Assembly (NCBI GenBank): GCA_029747585.1
Contig: JAPEVF010000017.1
Span: 89,071 to 153,070, forward strand
Origin: Pleurotus djamor
Taxonomy: Eukaryota > Basidiomycota > Agaricomycetes > Agaricales > Pleurotaceae
Length of the DNA: 64,000 bases
Reading direction: 5' to 3'
A model generated the notes under the pieces. The model made no database searches. It saw only the letters and a list, made by a program, of their open reading frames with translations, and had not been told where the DNA came from. A program made the position numbers and the translations under genes. Below, piece after piece: positions 57,751 to 64,000 of this stretch; position 1 is the first letter of the stretch, and each line of letters starts with the position of its first letter.

Positions 57751-59911
57751 ATGGTCTCTGCTCTCTGGAAGGCTTGCTCGGAAGGCAATCTCGAGGAAGT
57801 AAATCGTCTGCTGGACGCCGCGGTCGCGGTCGATATTGAGATAAAAGGTACGCGCGCTATGCCCGTTTCGCCAGCATCCATCTGTGCTAACCTGCGATTA
57901 TATCGGGTCATTGCGTAGACCACACCGGCTCTTCTCCACTCATCGAAGCCGTGAAAAATGGCCACGTCGAGGTGGTAAAGGCGCTCCTCAGCAAAGGTTC
58001 CGTCATTCCCGACACCTCCCTTCAATCCAATTCTGACCTCCACCGTCCCCCACCCTCCCTAGGTGCCGATCCCTCTAGCCGTTCTAGTCAGGGTCTTCCT
58101 GAACAATACACCACCGACCAACGCATCCTAGATCTCCTGCGTGACGCATCCGAAAAACGAGCCATGATTGCACAGGCTCCCGAAGTCGCACAATCCTTCC
58201 CAGAGGATTCACAAAATTATTACCAGCCCCCAGAGGTCTACACGTATTATCCCACACTCAANTCGGCACCCCCACCTCTTCCTGANGGGCGCGGTTTACT
58301 ATCAACCACCCCCTCCTGGTAACGACGCCGATGGTGATATTCGGCACTTGCCCCCCGCCGATGTTGCGCGATTTATCCCCTGCAGATATTTCCCTGCCTG
58401 TCGTTACGGAGCATCTTGTATGTTTTTGCATCCTCAGCAAGGCACTTATTTCCAAGGCCCACTGCCACCTCCCGCTCAGTACCCAACTCCTTACGATCCT
58501 TCAATCCCAGTGCCGTACCCACCAAATTACTATAATCCTCAGCACCCTAATGGCGCACCCCCGATGCCTCCCATGTCGCCTCCCGCACCAACAGGTCCCC
58601 CAATGATGCATCCTATCCCTGGTCCCGAAGTTGTGTCCCCCGCTCAAACACACTTCAGTCCTCCGGCCGCTCCTTTACCTCTGCCATATGGTACGTTGTC
58701 GCCGATCTCCGCCGCATACCACCCCGGCCCCGGCCCAGTCCCCCTTCCCATGTCCGTACCTCCGCATCCTGTCGCCCATCCTCCTGCACCAGTCGCTCCG
58801 GGACCTCAGTCTCCTCCTGTCATGTACAACAATGGTCCTGTCCCACCTATGCAGCCTTTTGTACCTCGAGCTGATCCTAATACCCAATATCCACCTCCAC
58901 CTGCGCCATATCCTCTTCCATCAGGCCCAGACCCCACCCTTGTCGTGAAACCTGTACCGACAGAACCCTATGCACAAGCACAGTTTCGTGAGAATGGCAC
59001 AGCGCGGCGAGGACACGCAAGGCGTGCTTCCTTCGTTAATCGTAAACCGCCCTGTTTCTTCTTCCCTGCAGGCCGGTGTAAAAATGGGTAATGTCTCATG
59101 CTGTCCGTATTTTTCATCTGCTCATCTAAGCGTATTGTATTAGGGATGATTGCCGTTTCCCTCATGTTCTTGAACCTCAAGCACAGAATATGCAGTCCCA
59201 GAACCCTTCCCGCGGCCCCAACCGTGGCCCAAGACCCCACCCAAATGGAACCGGTCTTGAACATAAATTCGGCGCAATGTCTGTTCGGGATGTATGTCAG
59301 CCATAGACGACTACCTATTAATCATCTCACCCTTGGCTTAGGAAAACGGCACGCATCCCCGCGGTGCTAACGGAATTGAGAGGTCTTTCTCCGCTGATAA
59401 TGGTAGACCTCGCTTTCAGGGCTTGAAGACCAATCAGTCTATGATTATCAACAAGAAACCAGCCGTAAAACTGCCGCAACGCGTCCCAAACCCCGATGAA
59501 TTTCCTGTCCTCGCTGGCTCTGTCACTCCTCCGTCCCGTAGTCCAGGAGCGAACGGTGTCTTTATCGGAAATGGCTTCACGGGACCCACCGCCGCCCAAA
59601 TTCTCCAGGCTCCTGCCCCCGTCCGCCGAGATAGCACCAAGGGATCCAGTACTCGCGGCACCTCCCCAGATTCCGTCGAATCGAATCCAAAACCTCAGGT
59701 AGAATAAGCGGTTTCAACCTACTCCGTCATTCCTCTAAATTCATGACTTCAGGAACCAATTTCCGAGCCTAATGGCGTGAACGGTGTCAACGGTGTCAAC
59801 GGACACCATCACCCTGTCTCCCCCATCCCACACAAACTGCCTATCTCCTTCGCTGCCGTTGCCACTGCAGCCCCAGATGTCTCTGTCAAAGAGATCTCCG
59901 TTTCGGCCTAA
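57751..59911 (+). CDS. Ankyrin-repeat and CCCH zinc-finger protein, with an apparent one-base frame break
   Basis: Exons 57751-57847, 57919-57996, 58063-59087, 59144-59291, 59342-59698, 59753-59911; about 620 aa. Two ankyrin units lie at the start: SALWKACSEGNLEEVNRLLD and HTGSSPLIEAVKNGHVEVVK. Then comes a CCCH finger FIPCRYFPACRYGASCMFLH (C-x5-C-x5-C-x3-H). A 200-residue Pro-rich stretch follows, then a second finger PPCFFFPAGRCKNG|DDCRFPH split by an intron. Near 59455 is a conserved-looking PAVKLPQRVPNPDEFPVL motif. CCCH fingers usually bind mRNA. The frame shifts between n 58262 and n 58287: one base must be lost to keep both halves open, most likely a sequencing error. The exon total of 1864 nt is one more than a multiple of three, in agreement. 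Confidence 0.78.
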
Positions 59912-60472
59912 AANGTATTAGCCCCTCATCGATCATCCTCTGTACAGTCATCCCCACTCATCTGACGATCCTTGGACTTGGTTGCTTTTCTTCCTGTTGA
60001 CTCTTTCCATTTCCTACTTTGCTTTCCTGGGTGCTTCATCGGTCGAGTTCTGTCCTCTTAGACTCTCTCACTTGGTGTCTGCGTATTTTTTCTCCCCCTC
60101 TATTGCTCTTATGTTATGATGATCTCACGTCTTGCTCGCCCGTTCCTTGCAATAAGTACAACATATAACTGCCTTTGCCATCATACATCTTCACTTCCAA
60201 CTCCATATCCATATGTTTTCTTTGTCGGTAGAACCGTCCCTTTCATCGTTTTAGCCCATCATGATTTCTCGTCACTTATTCCATTCTTTATCCCTCGTCC
60301 ATCGCTTCCCCATGTTGTTTCATATCCATCCACCTCACAAAAGCAAGTCACGCATTTCCATACTTATATCGCTATATCGTTGATTGCAGGGTGCTCACCC
60401 CGTTTTGTGCATAGTGTGCAGATTTTGTATACGAAGTTAAATTACATACGTAGGTTCAGATTATATATATGG
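59912..60472. other. Convergent intergenic region (ankyrin-CCCH / ADE5,7)
   Basis: 561 bp, AT-rich, mostly 3' UTR sequence of both genes. One n at 59914. No gene or repeat supported. Confidence 0.45.
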
Positions 60473-63320
60473 TCAATTTGACCAGGAATCTACGTTCCTC
60501 ATCTCGACACCAGGTACCGCAGTCACCTCTCCGACGCGGTATACCTGAGCGTCGCCGTTCTCTCGAAGTGATTGGATAGCAGCGTCCACGTCATTCGGGC
60601 CGACGACGAGGATCAAACCGAGGCCGTTGTTGAATGTTCTGGCCATTTCCAAAGGTTCAACACTCCCATTTTTCATCAAAAATCGGAACACTGGAGGAAG
60701 AGTCCAAGTAGAAGCATCGATGTAACAACCCAGACCTTTGGGAAGGACGCGTGGAATGTTTTCGATGAAGCCGCCTCCTGTGATGTGAGCCATGCCCTTG
60801 ATCAGGCCAGCGCGAGCTGATGGTAGGACTTGCTTAACGTAAATTCGGGTTGGTTCAAGCAGGGAACGTCCCAAGGTAGTAGAATCGTCCCAAGGACAAG
60901 GAGATGTGTACGCCAAGCCTGACGCAGAGACAATTTTTCGGACGAGGGAGAAACCATTCGAATGGACGCCAGCGGAGGAAACCCCCAATACAACGTCACC
61001 CACGGTGATATCGGGGCGAGGCAGGATCGCGACACGCTCTACGGCGCCAACAGCAAACCCAGCTAAGTCATAATCATCTGAACAATCAAAATTTGTGTAA
61101 GCCTCATGCGAAGATAAGGGTGCGGAGATAGAGTTACCTTCAGCGTACATTCCAGGCATCTCTGCTGTCTCGCCACCAATCAGGGCACAGCCAGCTTGAA
61201 GACAGCCATTGGCGATCCCTTGGATGACTTTGGCAGCAACATCGACTTGCAGCTTCGAGCAGGCATAGTAATCAAGGAAATAGAGTGGCTCGGCGCCTTG
61301 AACCAGCAGGTCGTTCACAGACATAGCAACAAGGTCGATGCCTATATCACTAGTCGATGAGTAGTCTATTCTCGCCGTAGAGGCGGAAACTTACCGACGA
61401 AGTCATGAATGCCAGCTTCCATAGCTACCCGAAGTTTAGTACCAACGCCGTCAGTTCCACTGACAAGGACTGGATCTGTATACCCGACAGCCTTCAAATC
61501 GAAGACACCGCCNAACCCGCCCAGCTCGGCGTCCGTGCCCGTGCGACGGGTCGAACGGACGAAAGGTTTGATTTTCTCAACAAGAGCATTACCAGCATCA
61601 ACGGAGACCCCGGCGGAAGCATAAGTGAATGCAGAAGAACTCGAAGCGACAGAAGGAGAAAGGGCACTGAAAGAAAACAGGGATTTAATCGGTGGGGTGA
61701 AGACACGTTTTCAGGTGTTGCAACTAACCGGTGGGCGATGTCTCGCCTGTAGACTTTGCCATCAAACGCAACTTGCTCAACGCCGCCATAGGCAAGATCA
61801 AGGGCTTCTTTCAATGATGCACCATACGCCGTAACGGCGATAACACGTCCTCCAGAAGTCACCAGAGTATTATTTGAAAGTGTCGTGCCAGCATGGAAAA
61901 CCAATACATCTAACAGAACATCAATTATCTGCTCGGATGGAGAAAATGAGATGAAATGCTACCGTTAGATGGTAGTGTGTTGATGGTGATAGCCTTCCCT
62001 TTGGAATAACTACCGGGGTACCCTTGGGAAGCGAGGATGACTGAAACGGCAAATCCAGGTCTGAATGACAGAGTAACCGAGTCAAGCCGATGTTCGACAC
62101 AGGCCTAGGGGGTAGTCCGTAAGAGGGTGGACTGTATTTAGAGTAATCGTACCATTAGAACGGACGCGAGATCAACGTCAGGATCCAGCAACAACATGAT
62201 CGCCTCTGTCTCTGGGTCCCCAAATCTTACGTTGTATTCCAGTACTTTAGGCCCAGACTCGGTGAGCATGAGACCAGTGAAGAGGACACCGACGAACGGG
62301 AAGCCTAGCAAGCGATGAACAACGATGTTAGATCCATAAAGCCCTTCCCTCACCTTCCTTGCGCATGCCATCAATGGTAGGTCGCAGGACTTGGTTCATA
62401 ATTTCCTCCATGACACCCGGTGTCGCCACAGGTGCGGGCGAGTAAGCGCCCATTCCACCGGTGTTGGGACCGGTGTCGCCCTCACCAATACGTTTATGAT
62501 CCTGTGCAGCCGGGAGCGGAACTATTGTGTATCCGTCGGAGATAGCAAGGACGGAGAGCTCTGGGCCGGTGAGGAGTTCCTCGACGACAACGAGGTCGCC
62601 TAAAGTTGACAGTGATGTCAAGATGGTCCGATGTCAGATTGTTGATATGATCAAACCTGCTGAACCAAAGATGTTATCAGTCATGATCTCTTTCAAGCCG
62701 GCGATGGCGTCTTCGACAGTATCGGGGATGAGAACGCCTTTTCCTCCGGCAAGACCACTTGCTTTGAGGACTACCTTGTGGCCGCAAGTTTGGACGTATT
62801 GGGTTGCTTGCTCGAGTTGATGGGAAGCAAATACTTCGAAGCGGGCAGTTGGGATAGAATGACGTTCCATGAAATCCTTGGAGAAGGCTTTTGATCCTTC
62901 CATCCTGGCAGCAAGAACACTGGGACCAAAGGTCGGTATCCCGACTAACGCATGACCATAAATAGCTGATCACTTGAGGTTCACGATTCGAATACCTTTT
63001 TTGAAATGTGTCTCTACGCCATCGACTAGGGGTTGTTCGGGGCCAGGGAGTACGAGATCCACCTATTGTAGCAAGTTCAGTGTAAGATGTAGATAGCGAA
63101 ATATAGGAATAAAGCTTACTGAGTTCTTGACGGCAAAGTCTACCAAGGCAGGGAAATCGTTAGGGGAGAGGTAATCGAGATTGATGGCTTTTGGTTCCTT
63201 GGCCGTGCCCCCATTTCCTGGACAAACGAAGATATGCTCGACGAAAGGCGACTGGGAGAGTTTCCAAGTGAGAGCGTGCTCCCTTCCCCCACTTCCAAGG
63301 ATGAGGATTCTTGTCGACAT
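60473..63320 (-). CDS. ADE5,7: Bifunctional GAR synthetase / AIR synthetase (Ade5,7)
   Basis: Exons on the minus strand: 63320-63120, 63062-62996, 62944-62657, 62599-62354, 62304-62153, 62104-61963, 61909-61729, 61666-61395, 61341-61138, 61077-60473; 785 aa. The N-terminal GARS half (about 1-420): [43 protein letters not shown] (ATP-grasp), [32 protein letters not shown]. The C-terminal AIRS half: [68 protein letters not shown]. The protein catalyses steps 2 and 5 of purine synthesis in the cytosol. One n (61513) in the coding region. The gene diverges from the partial gene at the right edge. Confidence 0.96.
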
Positions 63321-63705
63321 GACGGACAAATTGCAAGTGATTGGACGGCCCGATATGGTAATCCAAGTTAACACTGTGCGGCCGTTAAGTCCGTTGCGAA
63401 CCACGAACCACATGTTGCGCGGGCAGCGATGACCATGGGTGGGACACGACATAAAAAATAACAGCCAATTGCAACTGGAAGGGCATTATACCGAGCATTG
63501 AATTCGAGTTGAGGCTGCGGTGGTAGAAACCAAGTCTCGACTCTCTGGCGCTCGTGAGATCTTGAGAGGGCACGTGGAATGCCATCAAGCCAGGTCCTCG
63601 AGCTCAGCCATCCCAAATTCAAATTCAATTTCTATTTCCCCTTCCTCCCCATCGAGCGCCGCCTCGCTTCAGTTGCGTATCGACGACGACGGAAGTAGGT
63701 TGGAC

Positions 63706-64000
63706 ATGGCCGCGCAAATAATCAATCCTATGCTCCAGGCAGAGCCCTATGAAATGGTGAGCGCCAGCCATGCCAAGCCGAGCTTGGGCTTAACCGTAGA
63801 CATGTCCTATCAACTTTTCAACCAACCTGAATAGACGCAAGGACCACGTCAGGCAGCCTCACCTAATGAACTCCAGGCCTTTTATCAGGACATGGAAAAG
63901 AAGGATCTTGAGCGCAAGTTGTCCAAACGAAATTCGATAAAGGCCCACTCGCTTTGGTCGCGCAGGTCGCTGAAACGATCGGCCAGCAATCCCGCAAACA
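63706..64000 (+). CDS. Start of an unrecognised gene, cut by the right window edge
   Basis: The open frame from an in-frame ATG (63706, MAAQIINPMLQAEPYEM) runs to a GT donor at 63757. An AG at 63833-63834 rejoins phase: TQGPRQAASPNELQAFYQDM, then EKKDLERKLSKRNSIKAHSL and continues off the end. The frame is open upstream to about 63520 and reads a Ser-rich stretch, but without an ATG, so an upstream exon or a different start is possible. No family recognised; the segment after the intron is highly charged and helical. Confidence 0.5.

Noticed and set aside
63520..63834. Longer reading of the right-edge gene starting at a GTG
   Set aside because: A GTG start is not expected in fungi, and the final 25 codons of that reading are better explained as an intron (gtgagc ... 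aatag) that rejoins an open frame to the window end.
1..64000. CRISPR arrays, operons, Shine-Dalgarno sites, prophage or rRNA
   Set aside because: The window is intron-rich fungal nuclear DNA; no regularly spaced repeats or rRNA-like sequence were seen, and bacterial signals are not expected.

Overview
This is fungal nuclear DNA, very probably from an agaricomycete (mushroom-type basidiomycete). Genes are dense and alternate on both strands. Almost every gene is cut by many short introns of about 45-65 bp with GT...AG ends. The gene set is eukaryotic and fungal (PacC/Rim101, Ade5,7, Slx4, Rpb6, DUF4604, Nop6, Lsb5). The proteins read like basidiomycete versions. All exon joins below were worked out by hand from splice signals, reading phase and family conservation. 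No alignment or transcript data were used.

Layout: 1-8 kb holds a MAPEG/MGST3 gene (cut by the left edge), RRB1/GRWD1, a PA28 proteasome activator and TFIID subunit TAF1. 8-11 kb is PacC/Rim101. 11-15 kb is a transposon-associated gene plus 2.4 kb of gene-poor DNA. 15-25 kb holds a stand-alone Rev1-like BRCT protein, folylpolyglutamate synthase, SLX4, a 2.2 kb interval bounded by a long imperfect inverted repeat, and a conserved gene of unknown function. 25-34 kb holds a myosin regulatory light chain, AYR1-type reductase, a secreted PLC-like protein, UTP11, a FAR1-like zinc-finger protein and an Lsb5-like VHS-GAT protein. 34-46 kb holds mitochondrial seryl-tRNA synthetase, CFD1, two RRM-type proteins, RPB6, an Hst3/Hst4-like sirtuin and RNase T2. 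47-52 kb holds DMC1, a small secreted protein and CWC25, in sequence peppered with ambiguous bases and a 43-base N gap. 52-64 kb holds a DUF4604 protein, NOP6, SED5, a GpsA-like glycerol-3-phosphate dehydrogenase, an ankyrin-CCCH protein, ADE5,7 and the start of one more gene.

Most genes are housekeeping: ribosome assembly (RRB1, UTP11, NOP6), transcription (TAF1, RPB6, PacC), splicing (CWC25), trafficking (SED5, LSB5) and metabolism (FPGS, ADE5,7, GPD, AYR1). FPGS and ADE5,7 belong to the same folate-purine branch of metabolism. Four genes for DNA recombination, repair or chromatin (Rev1-like BRCT, SLX4, sirtuin, DMC1) fall in one 32 kb stretch, which may be chance. Many neighbours are divergent pairs with 120-390 bp between start codons, so shared promoters are likely.

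No new multi-gene system stands out. The most interesting points are: 9-base microexons in PA28 and DMC1; the stand-alone BRCT protein; the inverted repeat placed upstream of two divergent genes; stop-free introns whose length is a multiple of three in SED5 and an RRM gene; an upstream mitochondrial leader on FPGS; and the transposon-derived genes.
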